Origin: Ferruginibacter lapsinanis
GTDB taxonomy: Bacteria; Bacteroidota; Bacteroidia; Chitinophagales; Chitinophagaceae
DNA length: 64,000 nucleotides
Reading direction: 5' to 3'
Assembly (NCBI RefSeq): GCF_020783315.1
Contig: NZ_CP086063.1
Span: 1,724,501-1,788,500 of the forward strand
The translations under genes and the position numbers were made by a program. Shown in pieces: positions 27,525-37,300 of this stretch. How positions within the stretch are numbered: position 1 is the first letter of the stretch; every line of letters begins with the position of its first letter. The notes beneath the pieces were generated by a model. It did not search any database and was not told where the DNA came from. It worked only from the letters and a program-made list of their open reading frames with translations.

Positions 27525-29462
27525 TTAGTTGCTAATGACAAAAAGTTCTGTTCTGCGGTTAAGGGATCGGCCTGTTTCGGTCCTGTTGTCTGCAATAGGT
27601 TTAGTGGCTCCCAAGCCTTTGCTTTGCAGGCGGGCTCTCGAAATTTGTCTGCTGGCAAGTAAATAATTAACTACCGCTGCGGCCCTGTTATTCGACAATA
27701 GCAAATTGTCGGCGGGTTTGCCTACGTTGTCAGTATGTCCGGTTATCAATATGGTAAGCTTTGGATTGTCATTCATTAATTGAATCACTTTGTTCAATTC
27801 AATGATAGATTCTGGTTTTAACGCGGTTTGTTTGCTGTCAAAAAAAATATTTTTTAAAACTACTGCTGCACCTGCTTCAAGTGGTTGTAATGGGATGTCA
27901 GCTGTATACACTGTGTCGATACTATTGATATCTATATTGTAATTTTCAGAATAAAATAAATATCCTTTTCTGTTTACATTAAAAGCATAGTCTTTTCCTA
28001 CGGGTAAAGTAGCTAAATAATCACCTACTTCATTTGTAAGTACTTTGCTGATCACATTTCGGGTGTGTATGTCAGTTAGTTCAATGGTTGATGGAAGTCC
28101 TTGCTTGGTATTTGCATCAAAAACTTTTCCCCTTACCCAAAGTGTTTTTGGTGGCTGAATATCTTTTCTTAATTGAAAACTATACAGATCAAGTCCTCCA
28201 CGGCTATCCACCCCATCGCTTGCATAATAGGCTGTTTTGCCATCAGCAGCTACAATTAAAGACCCTTCTTCATCTATGGTGTTTACAGGATATCCAAGAT
28301 TTTGTGGAGTGCTCCAGGTGCTGTCATTGATTTTCTTTGATAGAAACAGATCAGATTGTCCATAACCCGGATGTCCATTGCTGTTGAAAAATAATGTTTG
28401 GTTATCTGCATAAATAAAAGAACAGCCTTCGTCGCCATTTGTATTAATAGTATTTCCAAGATTTTCTGCTTCACTCCACCTGCCATTGGACAAACGGTGT
28501 GTCACCCAAATGTCTTTTCCGCCATATCCGTCTGGCCGACTGCTGCTAAAATAAATATCTCTTTTGTCAGGAGAGATAGAAGGAGCGGATTCCCAATATT
28601 CTGTATTTACCCCTTGTCCAAGATTTTCCGCTTCACTCCAACCGGAGTTTGTTTTATAGCTTATGTAGATGTCGCAACTGCCATTTCCGTTTGGATAATT
28701 GCAGCCGGCAAATACGATCCACTCGCCGTCCTGAGAAATATTTTGGGCGCCTTCATTAAATGTGGTATTGACTTTGCCATGCAGGGGGCTGGCATTTATC
28801 CATTTTTTGTTTGTAAGATCTGTTTCAAAAAAATCTTCGTCATCCTGTACACGTCTTGTAAAGATCATCTTGCTTCCATCAATGGTTAACGAGGGATAGT
28901 ATTCTGAGTATTGCGAATTAATGCTATCTCCCAGATTCTTTGGAGCAAATACATAATCTTTTGCTGAATGTTTTTTTTCGTAATCTATCGCAAATTCATA
29001 AACACTTTTCCTGTATTGCCCGGCTTTAATGCTTCGTTCGTTTAAAACGGGGATCGTTAAGAATTTGTTTATAGCTACAAGCGCTTTGGAAAACTGGCCT
29101 GTTCCTGCCAATGAAATAGAATAGGGTAGCAAATAGGTGTGGGAGTAAACAGAATCCAGTTCTAATGCTTTTTCAAAAGTAATTACAGATGAATCGTATT
29201 TTTTTTGATTGGCATATATTCCTGCCAATGTTAAATAGGCATCTACAAACTTAGGGTCGATTGCAATTGCTTTCTTTATGTTGTTTACGGCTTCAACGTA
29301 TTTTTCATCTACACCATTTTGATAGGCTTGAGCATAAATGTCTCCGGCTTTTTTATTTACTTTCTCAGGATCGTACCACTGAGCATTAGTGAAATTGGCA
29401 ATAAGCAACAGGCAACTAACGATGAAGTAAAATCTTATATATATAGCAAAATATCTTTTCAT
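27525..29462 (-). CDS. PorE-like OmpA-family protein (TPR, beta-propeller, carboxypeptidase-regulatory-like, OmpA domains)
   Basis: The 645-residue exported protein has four parts in order: a signal peptide (residues 1-27, ending TNAQ), TPR repeats (about 30-150), a WD40/PD40-type propeller (about 180-420, with repeats such as SPDKRDIYFSSSRPDGYGG), a carboxypeptidase-regulatory-like domain (about 435-510) and an OmpA-type peptidoglycan-binding domain (about 525-645, with ITGHTDNVG and SNNRAAAVVNYLL). This is the arrangement of PorE, a T9SS component in Porphyromonas. PorE itself is a lipoprotein, whereas the signal here looks like type I, although IVSC at residues 14-17 could be a lipobox. 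It may anchor T9SS parts to peptidoglycan; it could also be one of several PorE paralogues. Confidence 0.85.
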   Translation of the reverse strand: MKRYFAIYIRFYFIVSCLLLIANFTNAQWYDPEKVNKKAGDIYAQAYQNGVDEKYVEAVNNIKKAIAIDPKFVDAYLTLAGIYANQKKYDSSVITFEKALELDSVYSHTYLLPYSISLAGTGQFSKALVAINKFLTIPVLNERSIKAGQYRKSVYEFAIDYEKKHSAKDYVFAPKNLGDSINSQYSEYYPSLTIDGSKMIFTRRVQDDEDFFETDLTNKKWINASPLHGKVNTTFNEGAQNISQDGEWIVFAGCNYPNGNGSCDIYISYKTNSGWSEAENLGQGVNTEYWESAPSISPDKRDIYFSSSRPDGYGGKDIWVTHRLSNGRWSEAENLGNTINTNGDEGCSFIYADNQTLFFNSNGHPGYGQSDLFLSKKINDSTWSTPQNLGYPVNTIDEEGSLIVAADGKTAYYASDGVDSRGGLDLYSFQLRKDIQPPKTLWVRGKVFDANTKQGLPSTIELTDIHTRNVISKVLTNEVGDYLATLPVGKDYAFNVNRKGYLFYSENYNIDINSIDTVYTADIPLQPLEAGAAVVLKNIFFDSKQTALKPESIIELNKVIQLMNDNPKLTILITGHTDNVGKPADNLLLSNNRAAAVVNYLLASRQISRARLQSKGLGATKPIADNRTETGRSLNRRTELFVISN

Positions 29463-29548
29463 GATGGCTCAAAAGAGGAATTGAAGATAATGTGTTTTGC
29501 GGCAATAATTATACTGTAATAATTAGAAGAACGTTAAAACTTCCCATT

Positions 29549-30166
29549 TTAAGGAACATTAATGTACTTATGTATTTGTAAGGACAATTCCCATTGCGGA
29601 TGTTGCTTGATATAGTCAATTATCACGGGAGTTATTTCAGCGGCTTTGTCCCATTCCGGTTGCAGATAAAGTTTGCAATGGGGTGATACCAACGCTGCAT
29701 ATTTTTCGGCCCAATCAAAATCACTTTTATTGAACACGATTATTTTCAGTTCATTTGCCAATGGAATGATCTCGGGTAGTGGAGCTTTGAATTTTTTGGG
29801 TGAAAGACATATCCAGTTCCAGTTGCCGCTCAACGGATGTGCTCCTGAGGTTTCGATATTTGTCTCAAATCCTGCATCCTGTAACTCTTTGGTAAGACCA
29901 GTTAAATTATGCATGAGTGGCTCGCCGCCAGTAATAACAACCAGTTTTGCCGGAGTTTTTTCAACTTCTAACCTCAAACTTCCAATATCCAACATTGCAT
30001 GCTTATTTGCATCCCAACTTTCTTTTACATCACACCATACGCAGCCAACATCACATCCGCCCAATCTGATAAAATAGGCAGCTCTTCCCTGATGAAAGCC
30101 TTCTCCCTGTAATGTATAAAAATGCTCCATTACGGGCAATGTGGTTATTTTTTTTTCGGTCGTCAC
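29549..30166 (-). CDS. queE: 7-carboxy-7-deazaguanine synthase
   Basis: QueE is a radical SAM enzyme that converts 6-carboxytetrahydropterin to 7-carboxy-7-deazaguanine on the way to queuosine. The iron-sulphur cysteines appear as CDVGCVWC (C-x3-C-x2-C), preceded by FYTLQGEGFHQGRAAYFIRLGG and followed by the SAM-binding VITGGEPLMH. I chose the GTG at 30166, two bases after the folD stop; this gives 205 residues and keeps the LPVMEHFY N-terminus seen in homologues. An ATG at 30130 is the alternative. A four-unit heptamer repeat lies inside the gene at 29963-29996, encoding LDIGSLRLEV in place of an ordinary helix without changing the expected spacing. No other queuosine genes are in the window. 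Confidence 0.93.
   Translation of the reverse strand: MTTEKKITTLPVMEHFYTLQGEGFHQGRAAYFIRLGGCDVGCVWCDVKESWDANKHAMLDIGSLRLEVEKTPAKLVVITGGEPLMHNLTGLTKELQDAGFETNIETSGAHPLSGNWNWICLSPKKFKAPLPEIIPLANELKIIVFNKSDFDWAEKYAALVSPHCKLYLQPEWDKAAEITPVIIDYIKQHPQWELSLQIHKYINVP
29963..29996. repeat. four-unit CTTCCAA-like heptamer repeat inside queE
   Basis: On the plus strand the units read CTTCTAA, CCTCAAA, CTTCCAA and TATCCAA. The block matches 27 of 34 bases of the repeat at 6266-6299 in rfbD, but here the coding strand is the complement. Confidence 0.7.
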
Positions 30167-30168
30167 GT

Positions 30169-31044
30169 TTAGTTTTTTAATTGCGAAGCAGCAAAGGTAT
30201 TCATAAGTAAGGCGGCAATGGTCATCATACCTACACCTCCTGGTACAGGGGTTATGTAGCTGCATTTAGGCGATACATTAGCAAAATCCACATCTCCCTT
30301 TATTGCAAAACCGCTCTTTTTGCTGGCGTCAGGTATCCTGGTGATGCCAACATCTACTACCACTGCATTTTCTTTCACCATATCGGCAGTTAAAAATTCA
30401 GGCTTGCCTAAGGCTGCTACAATGATATCACCTTGTAAACAAATTTCTTTTAGGTTGTGTGTATGGCTATGACAAATGGTAACAGTGCAATTGCCGGGGT
30501 ATGTATTCCTGCTTAATAAAATACTGATCGGTCTTCCAACAATATTACTGCGACCTATAACTACAGCATGTTTTCCTTTTGTTTCAATTTTATAATGTTC
30601 AAGCATCAATAAAATACCATAAGGGGTAGCAGGTAAAAAGGTGGGTAACCCTTGTATCATTTTGCCGATATTGACAGGATGAAATCCATCCACATCTTTA
30701 TCAGGGTTGATGAGATTAATTATTTTTTCTTCGCTGATATGTTTTGGTAAAGGTAGTTGCACTAATATTCCGTCCACATCATCATCTGTATTCAATTTCC
30801 TGATAGCGTCCATGATCATTTGTTCATCAACTGTTGATTCGAAACGGATCAATGTACTTTTAAAGCCGATCTCCTCACAATTTTTCACTTTGCTTGCTAC
30901 ATAAGTTTCACTTGCTCCATTATTTCCAACTAATATTGCAGCAAGGTGTGGTGTTTTTTTGCCCGATTGTATTAGTTCTTTTGTTTTTTGTTTTAAAGAT
31001 TCCTTTACGGCCTGAGAAACTATTTTTCCATCAAGTATTTGCAT
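30169..31044 (-). CDS. folD: bifunctional methylenetetrahydrofolate dehydrogenase/methenyltetrahydrofolate cyclohydrolase
   Basis: FolD interconverts methylene-, methenyl- and 10-formyl-tetrahydrofolate in the cytoplasm. The 291-residue protein has the normal length. Landmarks are [13 protein letters not shown] with the catalytic lysine, [24 protein letters not shown], the NAD(P)-binding [13 protein letters not shown] and the C-terminal [12 protein letters not shown]. The ATG at 31044 gives the family N-terminus [12 protein letters not shown] -7 box ends 4 bp before this ATG, so the mRNA should have almost no leader. queE starts two bases after the stop, making a folD-queE operon; both enzymes work on pterin-related cofactors. 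Confidence 0.96.
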   Translation of the reverse strand: MQILDGKIVSQAVKESLKQKTKELIQSGKKTPHLAAILVGNNGASETYVASKVKNCEEIGFKSTLIRFESTVDEQMIMDAIRKLNTDDDVDGILVQLPLPKHISEEKIINLINPDKDVDGFHPVNIGKMIQGLPTFLPATPYGILLMLEHYKIETKGKHAVVIGRSNIVGRPISILLSRNTYPGNCTVTICHSHTHNLKEICLQGDIIVAALGKPEFLTADMVKENAVVVDVGITRIPDASKKSGFAIKGDVDFANVSPKCSYITPVPGGVGMMTIAALLMNTFAASQLKN

Positions 31045-31048
31045 GCCG

Positions 31049-31056
31049 CAAATTTA
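31049..31056 (-). promoter_or_regulatory. candidate -7 box (TAAATTTG) of folD-queE
   Basis: Exact TAnnTTTG match on the minus strand, four bases from the folD ATG. Confidence 0.5.
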
Positions 31057-31092
31057 CTAACAATTGCTAAATTGTGGGTCCAATTGAAGTTT

Positions 31093-31100
31093 TATCTTTA
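31093..31100 (+). promoter_or_regulatory. candidate -7 box (TATCTTTA) of the outer-membrane protein pair
   Basis: One mismatch from TAnnTTTG, with TTGT about 17 bases upstream. It supports the TTG start at 31131, since a GTG at 31074 would lie upstream of the transcript. Confidence 0.4.
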
Positions 31101-31130
31101 TATTGTTATAGATTTATAAAAAAAACTGCT

Positions 31131-31979
31131 TTGAAAAAAACTACTTTTTTGGTGATTGGATTTTTTCTGCTGCTGCAGACTGAAACTTTTTCACAAGCCC
31201 TTCGTCAACCTTTGTCAGCCTCTTATCTTGGTTTAGGAGCATATAGTACACAACATCAGGATGTGTTCTCTTATTTAGGGAACCAGGCCTCTTTAGCAAA
31301 GATTGAAACAGCCGGGGTGGGTGTATATGGCGAAAGACGATTCATGCTGAATGAAACAAGCCTATATGCCGCATCTGTTGCTATTCCCAGCAAAATGGGC
31401 AATTTCGGAGTAAATATGAAATATTTTGGATTTAAGAATTACAATGAAAATCAATTAGGGCTTGCTTATGCCAGAAGCCTTGGTAGTAAAGTAGATGTTG
31501 GTGTTCAGTTTAACTATTACGGTTATAAAGTGCCGTCTTATAATAGTGCCAGCACAGTAGATTTTGAGATCGGGTTGATCACCCATCTTACAGATAAGCT
31601 GAATGCAGGTATTCATGTGTATAATCCTATTGGGGGAAAATTTTCGAAAACAGATGAAAAATTAACTGCTGCTTACAAATTAGGGATGGGGTACGATGCT
31701 TCTGATAAATTCTTTGTCGGAGCAGAAATTGTAAAAGAGGAAGATTTTCCGGTTAATGTGAATGCCGGTATTCAATACAGGTTCATGAAACAACTTTTTG
31801 CAAGAGCAGGTATTTCTTCTGCTACTTCTGCATCATATGCTGGTGTAGGGTTGGCGTGGAATAATTTTCGTTTAGATGTTAGCGGTAGTTATCATCCGCA
31901 ATTGGGATGGTCTCCGGGATTGTTATTGATAATGAATTTTGGCAAAAAAGAAAAGATTACTAATAATGACATTAAGTAA
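31131..31979 (+). CDS. outer-membrane beta-barrel-like protein of unknown function
   Basis: The 282-residue protein starts with a clear signal peptide (KKTTFLVIGFFLLLQTETFSQ) when read from the TTG at 31131. The mature part is a series of alternating amphipathic strands such as LYAASVAIPSKMGNFGVNMK and VDVGVQFNYYGYKVPSY, cut here only for illustration, and ends in a strand pattern (WSPGLLLIMNFG). This suggests a small outer-membrane barrel related in style to PorV/PorQ-type proteins; it lacks the YNPALAG-type start of PorP/SprF. The following helix-hairpin-helix barrel gene starts inside or 4 bp after its end, so the two are coupled. The function is unknown. Confidence 0.75.
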   Translation: MKKTTFLVIGFFLLLQTETFSQALRQPLSASYLGLGAYSTQHQDVFSYLGNQASLAKIETAGVGVYGERRFMLNETSLYAASVAIPSKMGNFGVNMKYFGFKNYNENQLGLAYARSLGSKVDVGVQFNYYGYKVPSYNSASTVDFEIGLITHLTDKLNAGIHVYNPIGGKFSKTDEKLTAAYKLGMGYDASDKFFVGAEIVKEEDFPVNVNAGIQYRFMKQLFARAGISSATSASYAGVGLAWNNFRLDVSGSYHPQLGWSPGLLLIMNFGKKEKITNNDIK

Positions 31980-34089
31980 CAGGATGTTTCTAGATATTAA
32001 AAAAGATGACCTGAGGCGATTACTTATGTATTGTCTTTTGCCTTTATCAGTATGTTTTTTCTCTACTGATTCCAATGCGCAGGATCCTACCAATGCGCCA
32101 CCTGTAAATAATACCACGGAACAGCAATTGGAAGCAATAACAGAAGTAAATGAAGATGCTGAAACAGAAGATGATTCTTATTTGTTGAAATTACAGGAGT
32201 TTCTTAAAAACCCGGTCAATCTTAACTATGCAGATGAAACAGAGTTAAAAGAACTGGTTGTACTTTCTCCGGCACAAATACAAAATATTATTAGCTATAG
32301 AAATCTTTTTGGAAAGTTTATTGATTTGTATGAACTGCAAGCCATTCCGGCGTGGGATATCTACACGATCGATAAAATCCGTCCATACATTTCCGTTAGT
32401 GAAAGGGCGGATGTATTTGGTTCAATAGGCGATCGGCTCTCTGGCGGTGATCATAGTATTTTGATACGAGCCACCCAGATTTTAGAAAAATCAAAGGGGT
32501 ATAAAGTAGATCCGGCTACAACAAAAAATTATTACCCCGGCAGTCCTCAACGATTGTTCGTAAGGTATAGGTATCATTATAAAAACCTGTTGCAATATGG
32601 AATAGTGGGAGAAAAAGATGCCGGGGAACAGTTTTTTAAAGGAGGACAAAAACAAGGGTTTGATTTTTACTCAGCACATTTTTTTGTTAGAAATATCGGA
32701 ATTGTGAAAGCGTTGGCTTTAGGTGATTTTACAGTAAATCTTGGCCAGGGATTAACACAATGGCAAAACCTCGCTTTCAAAAAAAGTGTAGATGTTACTA
32801 ATATTAAAAGGCAGTTGCCTGTATTGCGTCCTTATAATTCTGCTGGAGAGATCAATTTTCATAGAGGTATTGGTATTACTGTTGCAAAAAGAAATATTGA
32901 GGCAACGGTGTTTGCATCATATAGAAAGATCGATGCCAATTTTAATGTAGACACACTTAATAACGAAGATTTTATTTCTTCATTACAAACATCGGGCTAC
33001 CATCGAACAGCAAGCGAATTGGAAGATAAGGGAGCACAACGTCAGATTGCTTTTGGCGGAAATGTTGCTTACAATAAAGATAAATTCCATGTTGGTGTAA
33101 ATGGGATACAATATAATTTTGAGTTTCCGATAAACAAAGCAGATGACCCTTATAATATGTATGCATTGAGCGGCAGCAATTTTGGTAACTATAGTGTTGA
33201 TTATAGCTATACTTATAAAAACCTGCACTTCTTCGGTGAGGCTGCTACTACCAGTAAATCTGCAACAGCTTTCGTTAATGGAATGATATTGAGTGTTGCC
33301 AATAATATTGATATGAGTATGTTATATAGAAACATCTCTAAAAAATATCAATCTCTTTATACCAATGCCTTTACAGAAAGCACTTTTCCTACCAATGAAA
33401 AAGGGTTATACACGGGTATCAGCATACGTCCTAACAGCATGTGGAGAATTGATGCATATGCAGATTTTTACAAATTTCCGTGGTTAAAATTTCAGGTAGA
33501 TGCGCCTTCTACAGGTGCAGATTATTTGATTCAGGCGACTTACAAACCTAACAAGCAACTAGAAATGTATTTGCGTTATCGAACTGAAACAAAATCCGGT
33601 AATTACAATCCATCTGATCTAACGTTTCGTCCGGTAGTTCCTGAACCTAAGCAAAATCTACGTACACAAATAAGTTACAAGGTTAGTCCTACATTCACTA
33701 TGCGCCAAAGAGTGGAGATCGTGTGGTTTGATAAACGTGGACCACAAGCTTCTAATGGATTCTTATCTTATGCAGACCTTATTTATAAACCAATGATGAA
33801 AAAATATTCAGGTAATATAAGGCTGCAATATTTTGAAACTGATGATTATAATAGTAGGCTGTATGCATATGAAAACGATGTTCTATACAGTTTTTCTATT
33901 CCGGTTTTCTATGAGAAGGGTTTCAGGTATTATGTGAACGTCAATTATGACTTCAGTAAAAAGCTTTCCTTCTGGTTGAGATTGGCGCAAACGATCAATG
34001 AAGGTAAAAGTACAGTAGGTTCCGGATTGGATGAAATAAAAGGAAACAGGAAAACAGAAGTTAAGCTGCAGTTACAGTATCTGTTTTAA
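31966..34089 (+). CDS. outer-membrane barrel with N-terminal ComEA-like helix-hairpin-helix region
   Basis: The 707-residue protein has a signal sequence (about residues 1-40; LLMYCLLPLSVCFF core), a low-complexity acidic stretch, then a helix-hairpin-helix region at about residues 60-130 (NLNYADETELKELVVLSPAQ, then YRNLFGKFIDLYELQAI) like that of ComEA, and a long C-terminal stretch of amphipathic strands ending in LQLQYLF, typical of an outer-membrane barrel. ComEA-type motifs bind DNA in the periplasm, but they also occur as structural motifs, so DNA binding is inference. The start could also be the ATG at 31984. Coupling to the preceding barrel-like gene suggests they act together. I do not know a characterised homologue. 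Confidence 0.8.
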   Translation: MTLSNRMFLDIKKDDLRRLLMYCLLPLSVCFFSTDSNAQDPTNAPPVNNTTEQQLEAITEVNEDAETEDDSYLLKLQEFLKNPVNLNYADETELKELVVLSPAQIQNIISYRNLFGKFIDLYELQAIPAWDIYTIDKIRPYISVSERADVFGSIGDRLSGGDHSILIRATQILEKSKGYKVDPATTKNYYPGSPQRLFVRYRYHYKNLLQYGIVGEKDAGEQFFKGGQKQGFDFYSAHFFVRNIGIVKALALGDFTVNLGQGLTQWQNLAFKKSVDVTNIKRQLPVLRPYNSAGEINFHRGIGITVAKRNIEATVFASYRKIDANFNVDTLNNEDFISSLQTSGYHRTASELEDKGAQRQIAFGGNVAYNKDKFHVGVNGIQYNFEFPINKADDPYNMYALSGSNFGNYSVDYSYTYKNLHFFGEAATTSKSATAFVNGMILSVANNIDMSMLYRNISKKYQSLYTNAFTESTFPTNEKGLYTGISIRPNSMWRIDAYADFYKFPWLKFQVDAPSTGADYLIQATYKPNKQLEMYLRYRTETKSGNYNPSDLTFRPVVPEPKQNLRTQISYKVSPTFTMRQRVEIVWFDKRGPQASNGFLSYADLIYKPMMKKYSGNIRLQYFETDDYNSRLYAYENDVLYSFSIPVFYEKGFRYYVNVNYDFSKKLSFWLRLAQTINEGKSTVGSGLDEIKGNRKTEVKLQLQYLF

Positions 34090-34205
34090 TAAATGCTGGT
34101 TTTAGGCTGTGCAATAATCGCATTTTTTACTCCATTAACTAAAAAAAACGACAAAAAAAACGCTTAATTTTAAAAAATCTGAAAGAATCTCATTAACTTT
34201 CCCAT

Positions 34206-34213
34206 TATATTTG
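34206..34213 (+). promoter_or_regulatory. candidate -7 box (TATATTTG) of the first susC operon
   Basis: Exact TAnnTTTG match 143 bp upstream of the susC start. The 267-bp gap 34090-34356 otherwise shows only A/T-rich sequence, so a leader of about 137 bases is expected. Confidence 0.5.
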
Positions 34214-34356
34214 CCAAAGTTTTGGTAAAATTTCTCCAGAAATTATCCGGAACAACACTGCTAAACCAAAAGATTATGTTGCTTAATACTTTTAGTAATT
34301 TTTCGTATTTTAAACTTACGAAGCTAAATATTTATACTGCTAAAACTCCTTTTAAA

Positions 34357-37300
34357 ATGAATGGTAGAAGTCTGTTATTACTTGTAATAGGTATATTGTT
34401 GGGTATTGGTTCCTTTGCTCAAAAAACAGCATCGGGTACAGTAGAAGATTCTAAGGGCAAGCCATTGGCGGGTGCTACCGTTAAAGTAGTAGGTGCCAGC
34501 AAGGCCGTTAGTACAAATGATAAAGGAAAATTTGAGATCAGTAATGTAGGAGACAATGCAAAGATCAGTGTTTCAATGGTTGGATATAAAGCGATTGAAG
34601 TAAAAGCCGGAGAAAATCTCATTATAAAATTAGTTGAAGCCAATAATACATTGGATGAAGTTGTTGTAACAGGATTTCAACAGATCAACCGGAAAAAATT
34701 TACAGGTGCCGGAGTAAAGCTTAAAGCGGATGAGATAAAAACTGCAGGTGTGGTAGATGTAAGTCGTATGTTGGAAGGTCGTGCTGCAGGAGTTACTGTT
34801 CAAAACGTGTCAAGTACATTTGGTTCTGCACCAAAAGTAAGAGTTCGTGGTGCTACTTCTATAAATGGCGATAACAAACCTCTTTGGGTGGTGGATGGTG
34901 TGGTGTTAGAGGATCTGGTAAATATTTCAAACGACCAGTTATCGAGTGGAGATCCTACTACATTGTTAGGTTCATCAGTAGCAGGGATAAACTCAAATGA
35001 TATCGAAACCTTCGATATCCTGAAAGATGCTGCTGCTACGGCTTTGTACGGTGCAAGAGCAATGAATGGCGTGGTAGTAATCACTACCAAAAAAGGTAAG
35101 CAGGGTAAACCAAGTATTGCTTATTCGGTAAATTTCAGTACCCAGCTAAAACCAAGTTATGGTGAATATAATATCATGAACTCTGCAGAGCAGATGTCTA
35201 CATTGGCTTCGCTGGAAAGAGATGGTTTCTTAGAGCCGGGAGCTTTGGCATCAAGAGCAGATTATGGCGTATATGGTAAAATGTATGATCTGTTAAATGG
35301 CGATGCCAATGGAAATTTCCCTGTTGTAAATACACCGCAGGGTAGAAATGCATTTCTGTTACGGTATGCAAAAGCAAATACGGATTGGTTTGATATTTTG
35401 TTCAGAAATTCTTTAACTCAGGAGCATTCTCTAAGTATTTCAAGCGGTACTGATAAATCACAATCTTTCTTTTCAGCAAGTTATTACAGAGACAATGGCT
35501 GGACCATCGCAGATAACGTAAAACGTTATACGCTGAATTTCAGAAACAACTATAATATCAGTGATAAATTATCGGTAGGATTTTTGACCAATGGTTCTGT
35601 TCGTCAGCAAAGAGCGCCCGGTACATTAAAACGTACTGACAACGTGGTTTCTGGTCAATACGACAGAGAATTTGATATCAATCCTTTCAGTTATGCGTTG
35701 AATACCAGCAGAGCAATAACAGCATATGATGAAAATGGGAATCTGGAATATTTCAGAAGAAACTGGGCTCCTTTTAATATTATTGACGAGTTGAAAAATA
35801 ATTACATCGATGTTAATGTAATTGACCTGAAACTACAAACTGATATCAGTTATAAGATCACTAAACATTTGAGGTATGATTTTGTTGGCGCACTTCGTTA
35901 TGTGAAATCTACTTTAGAACATCAGATCACAGAAAATTCAAACATGGCGAATGCTTACCGCTCTATGGGTACGCAAGTTATCATTGACGGTAATAAATTC
36001 TTATACCTCGATCCTGATGGAGAAGATCCTACAAAAAAGATAAGTGTTCTTCCTTACGGCGGATTTTATAATCGCTCTGAAGATTTCTTAACGAACTATG
36101 ATGTAAGAAACAGTTTGAGCTATAACAACACTTTCAACGACAAGCACACTATTGCAATTTTATTGGGACAACAGGTGAAATACACTGATCGTCAAAACTA
36201 CAATAGTACTGGATATGGTTATCAGTATGATAATGGCGGTGTGGCATTTCCGGATTATCATATCCTGAAAAAAACGATTGAAGCTAACTTCCCTTATTAT
36301 GGCATGAGTAAAACGTATGATCGTTTCGTTGCATACTATTTAAATGCGCAATACACTTACGACAGAAGATACAATATATATGGTACTGTTCGTTATGATG
36401 GGTCAAACAAATTAGGTGCATCTAAAACAGCTCGTTGGTTACCAACCTGGAGTTTTGGTGGTTCATGGAATATAGATCAGGAAAAATTCTTCGAGAATGT
36501 TCGTAAAGTAGACTATATGAAATTGAGAGCCAGTTATGGTCTTACAGCAAGTTTAGGCCCTGTGACAAACTCAAATGTAGTATTACAAAGTGCTGTTCCT
36601 AACAGGTTTCCTGCATCTGAAAGAGAGTCTGTATTGCAGTTGATCAATCTTCAAAATGCTGATCTGACCTGGGAAAAGAATCATCAGTTAAATATCGGTA
36701 TTGATGCTGGTATGTTTAACGGAAGATTAGACTTTAGTTTTGACTGGTATAACAGAAATAGTTTTGATTTGATCAGTTTGATCAAAACAGCTGGTATTGG
36801 TGGCGAAGGATATAAAGCGATCAATTATGCTGATATGAAATCACATGGTATTGATGTCATGATTGGTGGTACTATCATCAAAAAGAAAAACTGGAACTGG
36901 AAATCTAACATTACGTATGGCTATAACGTAAATAAAATTACTTATGCTAAAAATGTACCTATTATTTACGACCTGGTAAAACCAGAAGGGGGTAACAGGG
37001 AAGGGTATGCGGTAAATAGCCTCTTTTCAATAAATTATCAGGGGTTAGATCATCTTACAGGGATACCATATTTTATCAATGAATATGGAAAACCAAGTCA
37101 AGGTGTGGATGTTCAATCTGATAGTGTTCAATATCTGCTTTATTCAGGTACACTTGATCCTAAATTTACCGGAGGTTTTAATAATACATTTAATTACAAG
37201 AATTTCTCATTGAACATATTTATTACTTATCAGGGTGGAAATAAAATTCGTTTATACCCTGCATTTAGAAGTTCTTATGTAGATTTTGATGCATTACCGA

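Noticed and set aside
27525-29462. Calling the OmpA-domain protein PorE outright
   Set aside because: Related domain orders occur in several Bacteroidota paralogues, and the signal peptide does not clearly match a lipoprotein.
31074-31131. A GTG start at 31074 for the outer-membrane protein gene
   Set aside because: It lies upstream of the candidate promoter and adds a non-signal N-terminus, whereas the TTG at 31131 gives a standard signal peptide.
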